Below are positions 8,738-17,088 of a stretch of DNA of 64,000 nucleotides, piece by piece. The position numbers were made by a program, and so were the translations under genes. The notes under the pieces are model-generated. The model saw nothing but the letters and a program-made list of their open reading frames with translations, ran no database searches and had not been told where the DNA came from. The DNA lies in assembly GCF_030733265.1 (NCBI RefSeq), contig NZ_JASHJI010000021.1:49780-113779 (forward strand), in the 5' to 3' direction. Each line of letters begins with the position of its first letter. Within the stretch, counting starts at the first letter, position 1. The stretch is from Roseibium sp. MMSF_3412. GTDB lineage: Bacteria > Pseudomonadota > Alphaproteobacteria > Rhizobiales > Stappiaceae.

Positions 8738-9619
8738 GTGGAAACGCAAACAATAACAATTCTCGACGGCGGCATGGGCCAGGAGCTTGTCCGCCTGAGC
8801 GGGCTGGAACCGACAGGGCTCTGGTCAACGCGGATCATGATGGAGCGGCCCGACCTTGTCGGCGAGATCCACGATTCCTACTTCGCCGCCGGCGCTCATG
8901 TGGCAACGGCGAACACCTATGCGATCCATCGCGACCGCCTGCGCCCGAACGGGATTGAGGACCAGTTCGAAAAGCTGCAGCAGCAGGCCTGTGAAATCGC
9001 TTGCCGCTCGCGCGATGCAAACGGGTCCGGCTCGGTGGTCGGGTCCGTCGGTCCGCTCGGCTGGTCCTACAGCCATGACGGCGCGCCTCCGGAAGATGAG
9101 TCCATCGAGCTTTACGCGGAAATCTGCCGTATCCAGGCGGACTTCGTGGATTCCTACCTGATCGAGACGATCGCGTCGATCGAACAGGCAAGGGCGTCCG
9201 TCAAAGGTGCGCTCGGTCACGGAAAGCCGGTCTGGATCGGTTTAACGGTCGACGATGCCGACGGCACCAGGCTGCGCTCGGGGGAAAGCCTTGCGGACGC
9301 CGTGGCCGAAGTTGCCGCGCTTGGCCCGCAGGCCATTCTCATGAACTGCTCGATACCCGAGGCGGTGGCCGCCGGATTGAACGCCATGCCGGAGACAGAC
9401 CTGCCGACGGGGGGCTACGCCAACGGCTTCACCGGGATCAGCAAGGAATTCCTGTCCGCCGGCAGCGCGGTGACAAAATTGACATCGCGTGTCGACCTCA
9501 CGCCGGATGCCTATGCCGATCATGTCGGCGGATGGGTCGCGTCCGGCGCGACGATCATCGGCGGATGCTGCGAAGTCGGGCCGGCTCATATCCGCGAACT
9601 TGCCCGGCGTTTCGGCTGA
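8738..9619 (+). CDS. Homocysteine S-methyltransferase family protein
   Basis: 293 aa from the GTG at 8738 (VETQTITILDGGMGQEL), chosen because family similarity begins there; no strong ribosome-binding site is visible, and an ATG at 8648 would add 30 unlikely residues. The zinc-binding cysteines of the family are present: C204 (LMNCS) and the pair C277-C278 (IIGGCCEVGP). Such enzymes transfer a methyl group from S-methylmethionine, betaine or related donors to homocysteine or another thiol. No neighbour identifies the donor. It is convergent with the next LysR gene. Confidence 0.88.
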   Translation: METQTITILDGGMGQELVRLSGLEPTGLWSTRIMMERPDLVGEIHDSYFAAGAHVATANTYAIHRDRLRPNGIEDQFEKLQQQACEIACRSRDANGSGSVVGSVGPLGWSYSHDGAPPEDESIELYAEICRIQADFVDSYLIETIASIEQARASVKGALGHGKPVWIGLTVDDADGTRLRSGESLADAVAEVAALGPQAILMNCSIPEAVAAGLNAMPETDLPTGGYANGFTGISKEFLSAGSAVTKLTSRVDLTPDAYADHVGGWVASGATIIGGCCEVGPAHIRELARRFG

Positions 9620-9644
9620 TCGCGAAAGCGCGACCCCCGCGCGT

Positions 9645-10532
9645 TCAGGAGACCGGCCCGCCTTCCCCTAAGTCGCGGCGCAAGGCACCTGCAAAGAACT
9701 CAAGCAGCACCTCGATGTCCCGCTGCTGCCGGAAATCCTTGTGCGTTGCCACCCAGAGACCCGTCTCGGGTCGTCCGGCAAGGTCGCCGAACGCGACAAG
9801 CTGACCGGATTTTTGCGCGACGAAGACCGGCAACATGGCAAGACCGAGCCCCTTCTCCGCCAGCGCCGCCAGCATGAGGAAACTGTCCGCCGAGAACTCG
9901 AAGCGGTTTTCCATGGTGGAGAGTTGCCATTCACCGACCGTTGATCCGGCGAAGCCAGGCGCGGTGCCAAGCCACTTGTGCTCCGTGATGGCGCGGTCCC
10001 TGTTGCGGGCAAGGTAGTCCCGTGAACCAAAGACGCCGAAATCGACGGTTCCGACTTTGAGCCCGCTCAGTTCCGGAGGCAGATCCGGGCCGGGCCTGAC
10101 AAGGATTTCCGCACCGGAAAGCGACAGGTCGATCGGATCGTTCGAAACGGCAACCTCGATATTGACGTTCGGGTGCACCTTTCGAAGGTTTTCCAGATGT
10201 TCAGGCAGAAGCAGGCAGGCAATCGTGTCCGTCGTGGCAAGACGAAATGTGCCCTCGATGCCCTTTGCGGTCGAATCCAGGCTTCTCCTGATTCTCGCCG
10301 AGGCATGGTCCATGAGCTTGAGCGATGCCAGAAGCGCCCGGCCTTCGGGCCGAAGCCGATACCCGTCCTTTTGTCTGTCGAACAGCTTGACCTCGCAGGA
10401 GGCTTCCAGCAAGGCGATCCGCCTGAGGACGGTCGCGTGATTCACGCCGAGCGCGCGCGAGGCTGCCGAAAGCGACCCCTGTTCGGCAACCGCGTGGACA
10501 AATTGAAGATCGTCCCATCTGAGTTTGTGCAT
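9645..10532 (-). CDS. LysR-type transcriptional regulator
   Basis: 295 aa. The N-terminus MHKLRWDDLQFVHAVAEQGS starts a LysR helix-turn-helix (SLSAASRALGVNHATVLRRIALLE, about 20-43) followed by a LysR effector domain. The HATVLRRI recognition helix resembles the single-gene VttB/AphB-type subgroup. It is divergent from the cytochrome c' gene with a 97-base gap; the start codon overlaps a TGTGCGCACA palindrome at 10532-10541. It could control the cytochrome c'-DUF5519 pair, itself, or the S-methyltransferase. Confidence 0.88.
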   Translation of the reverse strand: MHKLRWDDLQFVHAVAEQGSLSAASRALGVNHATVLRRIALLEASCEVKLFDRQKDGYRLRPEGRALLASLKLMDHASARIRRSLDSTAKGIEGTFRLATTDTIACLLLPEHLENLRKVHPNVNIEVAVSNDPIDLSLSGAEILVRPGPDLPPELSGLKVGTVDFGVFGSRDYLARNRDRAITEHKWLGTAPGFAGSTVGEWQLSTMENRFEFSADSFLMLAALAEKGLGLAMLPVFVAQKSGQLVAFGDLAGRPETGLWVATHKDFRQQRDIEVLLEFFAGALRRDLGEGGPVS

Positions 10533-10629
10533 GTGCGCACAGCCTTTTGTCGCAATTTAGAGAATTTATCAGCGCATTAGATCATGAGACTTATCAGGTG
10601 TTCAATTCTGCACATGAGAGGAGAGGCTT

Positions 10630-11100
10630 ATGAGAAACGGGTTGAAGATTTTCTGCTCACTCGTGTTTGTCTTCGTTGCCGGTATGGGAACGTCCGTCGC
10701 GGACGGACATTTCGACAACGCCATCAAGGCACGCAAGGCCGTCATGGCGCTCTATGCCTGGAACCTGGGTCAGTTGGGCGCCATGGCAAAAGGGGACATC
10801 GAGTATAACGCGGAAGCTGCACAGATTGCGGCGGAAAACATCAAGATCCTGGCAACGATGAACAACGGGTCGGCCTGGCCGCAGGGGTCTGACAGCACGG
10901 CCCTGCCCGGCAAGACCCGTGCAAAGGTCGAGGCCTGGACGACCTATCCGGAAAGCGCCGAGATCAACAAGAAACTCGCAGCAGCGGCTGTCGCCATGAG
11001 CAATGTCGCCGGTGATGGCGTCGATGCCGTCCGCGCGAATATCGGAGCAATCGGCGGCGCTTGCAAGGACTGCCACACGAAGTTCCGGGAAGCGGAATAA
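10630..11100 (+). CDS. Cytochrome c' (class II c-type cytochrome)
   Basis: 156 aa with a Sec signal peptide (hydrophobic residues about 5-22, likely cleavage after VADG or nearby). The heme attachment motif C145-K-D-C148-H149 is close to the C-terminus (GGACKDCHTKFRE), the mark of the four-helix-bundle cytochrome c' family. These periplasmic proteins bind NO and can protect against nitrosative stress. The ATG has a GAGAGGAGAGGC ribosome-binding site. DUF5519 follows after 21 bases, suggesting co-expression. No cytochrome b partner is adjacent, so a dimeric soluble cytochrome c' is likely. Confidence 0.94.
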   Translation: MRNGLKIFCSLVFVFVAGMGTSVADGHFDNAIKARKAVMALYAWNLGQLGAMAKGDIEYNAEAAQIAAENIKILATMNNGSAWPQGSDSTALPGKTRAKVEAWTTYPESAEINKKLAAAAVAMSNVAGDGVDAVRANIGAIGGACKDCHTKFREAE

Positions 11101-11121
11101 AAGAAACGGAGTCGCGTATCC

Positions 11122-11682
11122 ATGAAAACATGGCACACGCCGCGTCGTATCGCGGTCGCGGTTCTCATGATCGCCGGGCTGGCCCTCGTGTCAGCCCGCG
11201 CCGGAGAGGCGCGGCTGCCGACGCGGGACGGGGAAACGCCGGCCACCACCAACCGCGTCCCGCATATCCAGATCGGTGCGAAAGCGGTTCCCCGCCTTTC
11301 AGACCGCCTGCTGCAGCGCGTTGGGACCCTGCCCGGCGTCAAGATCCGCGACACGGTTATCTCGCTGCCGGGGGCAAAGGGTTTCTGGCTGAGCGAGAAT
11401 GTCGACCTGGCACGGCCGCAGGCGATCGTCGGCGGACGGGAGTTCGCCCATATTCATCCCGATGGCAGCCTGCACGCGTCCCTCCCGCCTGACCGGGCCC
11501 GCGAAGCGGTGAAGGCAGGATGGGCGGCCATGCACCCCTGGGCGAACAGCCGCCCGGGCTGGGAAGGCTTTGTTCTGCTCTATACGCCGCGCACGGTGGA
11601 GGAAACCGACATCGTTTTTCAGCTTCTCGTTGATGGCTACAATTTTGTCACCGGCCGCGCTCACACAGCAGCCGACCTTTGA
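11122..11682 (+). CDS. DUF5519 (luciferase-family) exported protein
   Basis: 186 aa. An N-terminal hydrophobic stretch (about residues 10-27) reads as a signal peptide or anchor. The core EFAHIHPDGSLHASLPPDRA, followed by AGWAAMHPWA and FVLLYTPRT, is typical of the small DUF5519 family, which databases label luciferase-like although no luciferase activity should be assumed. Function is unknown. Its link to cytochrome c' (21-base gap, same strand) suggests a periplasmic role tied to redox or NO stress, by context only. Confidence 0.75.
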   Translation: MKTWHTPRRIAVAVLMIAGLALVSARAGEARLPTRDGETPATTNRVPHIQIGAKAVPRLSDRLLQRVGTLPGVKIRDTVISLPGAKGFWLSENVDLARPQAIVGGREFAHIHPDGSLHASLPPDRAREAVKAGWAAMHPWANSRPGWEGFVLLYTPRTVEETDIVFQLLVDGYNFVTGRAHTAADL

Positions 11683-11716
11683 AGGCAGGCGAGGAGACTT
11701 TCCATCACGTGCATAT

Positions 11717-13081
11717 CTATTGACGCGCAACGGTAAATCGCGCCTCGAGACCGGGTCCTTTCCCGCTGAGTTTCAAACCGCCGCCATGCCGATCGGCGAC
11801 CCGTTCCACGATCGGTAACCCGAGACCGCTGCCGTCGCTGCGTTCTGAAACCTGTCCGAAGCGTTGCAGCGCGGTCTGTATCTGCGCGTCGGTCAAACCC
11901 TTACCGTTGTCCTTGACGACTATCGTGGCCTCTCCCGGCCCAGTCTCAAGCGAAACGGTGATTTCCGACAGGTTTGCGCCGCCATGTTTCATGGCATTGT
12001 CGACAAGATTGGATACCGCTTCGCGGATCATCGTCCGGTCCCCGGTGACAGAGATATCGCTGTCCGGCATCGACGCGGTGAGCGCCAGCCCGCCATTGCT
12101 TCTGCCGCGAAAATCCGCTGTCACGCCATCGATCAGTTCATTGACCGAAAACGTTTCCCGTGCCGAAGCCGGGCTGATCGATTTGGTGCGCTCGTAAGTC
12201 AGAAGCTTCTGAGCCAGGTGACTGGTTTCCTTCGCGGCGTCGACGAGATCACCGGCGCGTTCACGCATGGCCACTTCATTCGGGGCGGATCGGACGGATT
12301 CGGCGAGCGAAAGAACACCGGCGACCGGGTTGCGCAGCTGGTGCGCGGCATTGGAGATGAATTCGCTCTGCGTCGCCATGGCTTCAGACACCTGGCCAAG
12401 CAACCGGTTGAGCGTCCGGACAATGCCTTCCACCTCCACCGGGACCGGTCTTTGAATCGGTTTCAGAACTTCTCCGGAACGCAGGTCGATCGCCTGTTGC
12501 AGGTCGTTCAGGGGATGCAATCCGATCCGGATGCCGAACCAGACGATCAGCGAAAGAGACGTGATGATGGAGGAGATCGTCACCAGCGAGCGCAGCATCA
12601 GGTCCTGGACGAAGGTGGCGCGAATGGCGACGTCCTGCCAGACCGTCGTCGTGAAGACGCCGCTGAAATCGTCGACCTGCATGCGTGTCCGCATGCGGAA
12701 ACCGCGCACGTCCCTGCCAAGATATTCCGCATTGAAATAGACCGGACTGAGTTCGTCGTCATCGGCAAGCGGGATGCCCACCGGCGGCGTTGCATAACCG
12801 GTGACGATGACACCGTCAGGTGCATAGACATGGTAAAACACCCGTCCTCCCGACGTATCGGAGAGGATCTTGCGCGTGCTGGGTGCCAGGGCATCGCCGC
12901 CGGACAGCGCAACATCGTTGGCCACCGCAAGCGCTGCCGACTGCAGGCTCCTGTCGAAGACTTCGCCGGCGGTGACCCGTGCATTGTTGAGCTGCCAAAG
13001 GCCGGTCGCACTGGCCACGAACAGCAGCGGGACGAGAATGATCAGCGTCAGGCGCAGGCGGAGAGAATAGGTTCGCTTCAT
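11717..13081 (-). CDS. tctE: Sensor histidine kinase, TctE type
   Basis: 454 aa. Membrane helices at about residues 10-27 and 165-186 frame a periplasmic sensor of about 140 residues, as in TctE. The H-box is EFISNAAHQLRNPVAG with H247 the phospho-acceptor; N-box (VSNLVDNAMKHGG) and G-boxes (DNGKGLTD, GSGLGLPIV) are intact. It overlaps the tctD stop by four bases (ATGA). The pair is divergent from a tripartite tricarboxylate transporter, as in Salmonella tctDE-tctCBA, where citrate or related acids induce uptake. Confidence 0.9.
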   Translation of the reverse strand: MKRTYSLRLRLTLIILVPLLFVASATGLWQLNNARVTAGEVFDRSLQSAALAVANDVALSGGDALAPSTRKILSDTSGGRVFYHVYAPDGVIVTGYATPPVGIPLADDDELSPVYFNAEYLGRDVRGFRMRTRMQVDDFSGVFTTTVWQDVAIRATFVQDLMLRSLVTISSIITSLSLIVWFGIRIGLHPLNDLQQAIDLRSGEVLKPIQRPVPVEVEGIVRTLNRLLGQVSEAMATQSEFISNAAHQLRNPVAGVLSLAESVRSAPNEVAMRERAGDLVDAAKETSHLAQKLLTYERTKSISPASARETFSVNELIDGVTADFRGRSNGGLALTASMPDSDISVTGDRTMIREAVSNLVDNAMKHGGANLSEITVSLETGPGEATIVVKDNGKGLTDAQIQTALQRFGQVSERSDGSGLGLPIVERVADRHGGGLKLSGKGPGLEARFTVARQ

Positions 13082-13749
13082 GCGGACGCCTTGCCAAGGG
13101 AATAGCCGATGCCGCGATGAACCTGGATGTTGACGCCATAAGGGGCGAGGCGTTTGCGCAGCCTGGAGGCATAGACCTCGATGACTTTTTCATCCGTTTC
13201 GCTGCCCGCGCCATAAAGCTGATCCAGCAGGCTCGCCTTGGAAACCGTTCGCCCGTTGGCCTGCGCCAGCGCGGCAAGCAGTGCAAGCTCGCGCCTGGGC
13301 ACCTCCAGCGCCTCGGCGCCATCCAGCAATTGCAGCGCACCTGCGTCCAGCTTCAGCGGACCGATCTCGATGAGCTGGCGCGGCGCGACACCCTTGCGCC
13401 TGCCAAGCGCGCGGATCCTGGCAGCAAGCTCTTCCATTTCAAAGGGCTTGACCAGGTAGTCGTCCGCGCCCGCATCCAGGCCCATCACCCGGTCTTCCGT
13501 TTCGGAGCGGGCGGTCAGAAGGATGACCGGCCTCGGGTCGTCGCGCTCCCTGAGACCGGCCAGAAGGTCCAGCCCGCTCCTGCCGGGCAAGTTGATGTCC
13601 AGAATGACGAGATCGCCGGCTTCCTGTTTCAGGAACACATCCGCCTCATCGCCATCATGCAGGATATCCACCGAATGGCCGGCATCGCGCAACTGATAGG
13701 CGATCCCCTTTGCCAGGCTGACATTGTCTTCTACGAGTGCGATCCGCAT
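13078..13749 (-). CDS. tctD: Response regulator, TctD type (OmpR family)
   Basis: 223 aa from the ATG at 13749 (MRIALVEDNVSLAKG); the frame extends 38 codons upstream but without receiver-domain sequence. The receiver domain has the acidic pair E7-D8, phospho-acceptor D51 (VILDINLPG), T/S and the conserved Lys (YLVKPF). The C-terminal winged helix (VSKASLLDQLYGAGSETDEKVIEVYASRLRKRL) is OmpR/PhoB type. It precedes tctE with a four-base overlap and is divergent from tctC, its likely target. Confidence 0.92.
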   Translation of the reverse strand: MRIALVEDNVSLAKGIAYQLRDAGHSVDILHDGDEADVFLKQEAGDLVILDINLPGRSGLDLLAGLRERDDPRPVILLTARSETEDRVMGLDAGADDYLVKPFEMEELAARIRALGRRKGVAPRQLIEIGPLKLDAGALQLLDGAEALEVPRRELALLAALAQANGRTVSKASLLDQLYGAGSETDEKVIEVYASRLRKRLAPYGVNIQVHRGIGYSLGKASA

Positions 13750-13768
13750 TTTTATTCTTTTTCGATGA

Positions 13769-13785
13769 AAGCTTGTTGCAAGCTT
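13769..13785. promoter_or_regulatory. Perfect 7-bp inverted repeat in the tctD/tctC divergent promoter region
   Basis: AAGCTTG-TTG-CAAGCTT is a perfect inverted repeat 19 bases before the tctD start and 90 bases before tctC. It is a candidate operator or the stem of a short leader hairpin. Confidence 0.5.
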
Positions 13786-13797
13786 CGCAGGGAACAC

Positions 13798-13824
13798 TGC
13801 GAGCATCAAGTCGCTTTTGCGAGC
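13798..13824. promoter_or_regulatory. Direct repeat TGCGAGC, possible TctD binding site
   Basis: TGCGAGC occurs at 13798-13804 and 13818-13824, a 20-base repeat spacing or about two helical turns, on the tctC side of the divergent region. OmpR-family regulators bind direct repeats on one DNA face, so this suits TctD control of the transporter. Not proven. Confidence 0.45.
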
Positions 13825-13875
13825 GCTGAGAGTGAGGCTGCGGGAACACACAGCCCGCGCCATTGGGAGGAAAAA

Positions 13876-14982
13876 ATGGTTTTGAAAAAGCTTGCGCGCC
13901 AGCTGGCGCTGAGTGTGACTCTTGCTGCCGGTGCCTTCGTGCCGGCCCAGGCCCTCGCGGCCGATCTCGACCTTTCCGGCAAAACTGTCGAATGGGTCAT
14001 TCCCTTCTCCGAAACCGGCGGGTCCGCCAAATGGGCGAACTTCTATGCGCCGCTCCTGAGCGAAGCGCTTCCGGGGCAGCCGACCGTCGTCGTTAAATTC
14101 ATGCCGGGCGCCGGTTCCACCAAGGGTGCCAACTGGTTCCAGAACCAGAAATTCGCCGACAGCGAAGGCACGGTGATCTTCGGCTCGTCCGGGTCAACGC
14201 AGTTCCCGTACCTGCTCGGCGACCCGCGTGTGCGCTATGACTACAAGGACTGGAACGTTGTTCTGGCCTCCGGAACGGGCGGTGTCGCCTACCTGCCGCC
14301 GGACCTGGCCTCAAAAATGAGCGGCAACGATGCCAGCGCGCTCAAGGAGACCGATTTCATCTACGGCTCGCAGGGCGCGACCCGCCTTGACCTCGTACCG
14401 CTTCTGGCCTGGGAAATGCTCGGCCTCAATGTCGAGCCCGTCTTCGGCATCAAGGGCCGTGGCGACGGCCGCCTGATGTTCGAGCGCGGTGAAGCCAACA
14501 TCGACTACCAGACATCTTCTTCCTACCTGAAAGGCGTGACGCCGCTGGTCGAGGCCGGGACTGCCGTGCCGATGATGAGCTGGGGCGCCCTGGACGCAGA
14601 CGGCAACATTGTCCGCGACCCGACATTCCCCGACATGCCGACCTTCAAGGAGGTCTGCGAGGCGACCGAGGGCTGCGAAACGTCCGGCGAGAAATGGGAC
14701 GCGTGGAAGGCCTTCTTCATCGCCGGTTTCCCGGCCCAGAAGATGGTGTTCCTGCCGAACGGCGCGTCCCAGGACGCGATCGACACCTATTCCAAGGCGT
14801 TTGACGCGGTCAAGGCACGTGGCGACTTCGCTGAGATCTCCGCAGGACGGCTCGGCAAGTATCCGCAGATGACGGGCGCCGAGGCTGACGGCGCGCTCAA
14901 GAGCGCAACCGAAGTGCCCGACAGCGCGAAGGAATTCGTGGTCGGCTGGCTGCAGGAACGCTACGGCGTTTCCCTCAAGTAA
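13876..14982 (+). CDS. tctC: Tripartite tricarboxylate transporter solute-binding protein
   Basis: 368 aa from the ATG at 13876, with a strong GGGAGGAAAAA ribosome-binding site; the longer upstream frame runs antisense through tctD and is not real. A Sec signal (VTLAAGAFVPAQALA) is followed by the TctC/Bug fold: GKTVEWVIPFSETGGSAKWANF resembles the usual GGxxD segment, and FMPGAGSTKGANWF is the second ligand loop. It is about 40 residues longer than typical Bug proteins (about 320). The periplasmic receptor captures a carboxylate for TctAB. It is first in the operon and is followed by a stem-loop before tctA. Confidence 0.9.
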   Translation: MVLKKLARQLALSVTLAAGAFVPAQALAADLDLSGKTVEWVIPFSETGGSAKWANFYAPLLSEALPGQPTVVVKFMPGAGSTKGANWFQNQKFADSEGTVIFGSSGSTQFPYLLGDPRVRYDYKDWNVVLASGTGGVAYLPPDLASKMSGNDASALKETDFIYGSQGATRLDLVPLLAWEMLGLNVEPVFGIKGRGDGRLMFERGEANIDYQTSSSYLKGVTPLVEAGTAVPMMSWGALDADGNIVRDPTFPDMPTFKEVCEATEGCETSGEKWDAWKAFFIAGFPAQKMVFLPNGASQDAIDTYSKAFDAVKARGDFAEISAGRLGKYPQMTGAEADGALKSATEVPDSAKEFVVGWLQERYGVSLK

Positions 14983-14992
14983 CAGCGCTTCC

Positions 14993-15017
14993 GCCCGTCC
15001 GGTCCAACCGGACGGGC
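14993..15017 (+). terminator. Intercistronic stem-loop between tctC and tctA
   Basis: GCCCGTCCGGT-CCA-ACCGGACGGGC forms a perfect 11-bp GC-rich stem starting 10 bases after the tctC stop. It has no long U-run (ACTCTTTCC follows), so partial termination or mRNA 3'-end protection is more likely than full termination. Either would give more receptor than membrane protein. Confidence 0.7.
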
Positions 15018-15051
15018 ACTCTTTCCTGAAAACAAAATCCGGGGCGATCCA

Positions 15052-17079
15052 GTGGACATTCTTGGCACCGCTTTACCTGCGCTCGCCGATGCGTCGGCGA
15101 TGATCTTCCAGCCCGCCGTCATCGGCTACCTGATCCTCGGCGTGGTGATGGGCCTTTGTATCGGGGTCTTCCCGGGCCTTGGCGGCATTGCCGGCCTGTC
15201 CCTGCTGCTGCCGTTCATGTTCGGCATGGATCCGGTGCTCGGCCTCGCCCTGATGATCGGCATGGTCGCCGTGGTTCCCACCTCGGACACATTCGCGTCC
15301 GTCCTGATGGGTATTCCTGGATCTTCCGCCTCGCAGGCGACCGTTCTCGACGGCTTTCCGCTGGCCAAGAAGGGCGAGGCGGCGCGGGCGCTCTCCGCCG
15401 CTTTTGCCTCATCGCTTTTCGGCGGCCTGGTCGGCGCGGCCTTCCTGACCGTTTTCATTCTTGTCGCGCGTCCGATCGTTCTGGAGTTCCGCACGCCGGA
15501 ACTTCTCATGATCACGCTGTTCGGCCTGTCGATGGTCGGCATTCTGGCCGGACAGGTCGCCATCAAGGGCATCGTCGCGGCCGGCCTCGGCCTGATGGTC
15601 GGAACCATTGGCGAGGGCGACAGCGCGGGCGCCCTGCGCATGGCGACCTATGACATGCCGTATCTGACCGACGGTTTGAAACTGGTCATCGTCGGCCTCG
15701 GCATTTTCGCGATCCCCGAGATCGTTGCCCTGCTGCGCCAGGACCGGGCGATTTCGGAACGCTCCATGCTCGGTGGCGGCTGGCTGCACGGTGTGCGCGA
15801 CTGGTTCGCCAACATCTGGCTCAGCGTCCGCTGTTCTCTGATTGGCGTCACCGTTGGTGTCATTCCCGGCCTCGGCGGTTCCGTTGTCGACTGGATCGCC
15901 TACGGTCACACCGTTCAGACGTCCAAGGACAAGTCGAAATTCGGCAGCGGCGATGTCCGCGGCGTGATCGGTCCGGAGAGTTCCAACAACGCCAAGGAAG
16001 GCGGCGGCCTGGTCCCGACCCTTCTGTTCGGCATTCCCGGTTCCGGTTCCATGGCCGTCTTCATCGGTGCGGTCGCCCTGCTCGGGTCCGGCCAGATCGA
16101 AGTCGGGCCATCGATGCTGAAGAACAATCTCGACGTTACTTACGCGATTGTCTGGCTGCTCGCGCTTGCCAACGTTGTCGGCACGATCATCTGCATTCTC
16201 GGATCCGGCGGAATCGCGCGTCTCACCACCATTCCGTTCGCGCTGCTGGCACCGTTCCTGTTCATGATCATTTCCTTCGCCGCATTCCAGTCGGGTCAGA
16301 ACCTGATGGATCTGGTGGCGCTGTTCGCAATCGGCCTGCTCGGTATTCTGATGCGGCGGTTCGACTGGTCACGGCCTGCCTTCCTGATCGGGTTCGTGCT
16401 CTCCAATCCGGCGGAAACCTATACCAACCAGGCGGTCCAGATCGCGGCATCGCGTTTCCGCAAGGGCTTCGCGGAAGGCATGGAATACATCTTCTCGCCG
16501 ATCGTGATTGTTCTGATCATCATCACGATTGTGTCTGTCGTCATCGGCCTGCGCCAGTCCAAGAATATCCGTGCAGAAGGCGACGTTCCGACGGGGAGCA
16601 AACGCGCACCGCTGATCTTCCTCCTGGCGATCCTGGCTTACCTCGCCTTTGCCTTCACCAACGCCTCGCTGATCCCCGACTACGCTTCCGCTGACCGGGT
16701 CTTCCCGCAATTCGTCGGCCTGGTTTCGATCATCGGCTGCGTGATCCTGCTCTTCCGGATGCGCACCAGCTCGGAGACAAGTCCGCTCTTCAGCGACAGC
16801 GAGGCCGGAAACTCGGAAGGAAATCAGCATGGTCTGTGGTCGACGCTGGCCTGGTTTGCCGGGCTCCTGATCCTGACGTCCCTGATCGGGTTCATCCTGG
16901 CGCTGGCCGGTTTCCTGGTGGCATTCATCCACTACCGCGCGAAACGCAGCCTTCCCTACGCGCTTGGTTACGGCGCCTGCGGCATTGCCTTCATGTGCGG
17001 CATGGCCTGGCTGCTCAATCGCGACTTTCCGCCGGGGCTGCTGCAGTCCTATGTCACCCTGCCGTGGCCGCTGACCTGA
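15052..17079 (+). CDS. tctA: TTT transporter large subunit fused to TctB-like domain
   Basis: 675 aa from a GTG at 15052 (MDILGTALPALADAS); usual TctA proteins are about 500 aa. Residues 20-500 are TctA: the first repeat GVFPGLGGIAGLSLLLPF and second repeat GVIPGLGGSVVDWIAYG are the paired motifs of the family, with TSDTFASVLMGIPGSSAS and LFGIPGSGSMAVFIG. After about residue 515 four or five extra membrane helices resemble TctB (ASADRVFPQFVGLVSIIG and ALAGFLVAFIHYRAKRSL), and no separate tctB gene is present. It imports the TctC-captured carboxylate using an ion gradient. Confidence 0.9.
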   Translation: MDILGTALPALADASAMIFQPAVIGYLILGVVMGLCIGVFPGLGGIAGLSLLLPFMFGMDPVLGLALMIGMVAVVPTSDTFASVLMGIPGSSASQATVLDGFPLAKKGEAARALSAAFASSLFGGLVGAAFLTVFILVARPIVLEFRTPELLMITLFGLSMVGILAGQVAIKGIVAAGLGLMVGTIGEGDSAGALRMATYDMPYLTDGLKLVIVGLGIFAIPEIVALLRQDRAISERSMLGGGWLHGVRDWFANIWLSVRCSLIGVTVGVIPGLGGSVVDWIAYGHTVQTSKDKSKFGSGDVRGVIGPESSNNAKEGGGLVPTLLFGIPGSGSMAVFIGAVALLGSGQIEVGPSMLKNNLDVTYAIVWLLALANVVGTIICILGSGGIARLTTIPFALLAPFLFMIISFAAFQSGQNLMDLVALFAIGLLGILMRRFDWSRPAFLIGFVLSNPAETYTNQAVQIAASRFRKGFAEGMEYIFSPIVIVLIIITIVSVVIGLRQSKNIRAEGDVPTGSKRAPLIFLLAILAYLAFAFTNASLIPDYASADRVFPQFVGLVSIIGCVILLFRMRTSSETSPLFSDSEAGNSEGNQHGLWSTLAWFAGLLILTSLIGFILALAGFLVAFIHYRAKRSLPYALGYGACGIAFMCGMAWLLNRDFPPGLLQSYVTLPWPLT

Positions 17080-17088
17080 GGCAACGGC

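Noticed and set aside
13117..13875. In-frame 253-codon extension upstream of tctC
   Set aside because: It runs antisense through tctD; the true start at 13876 has a strong ribosome-binding site and begins a signal peptide.
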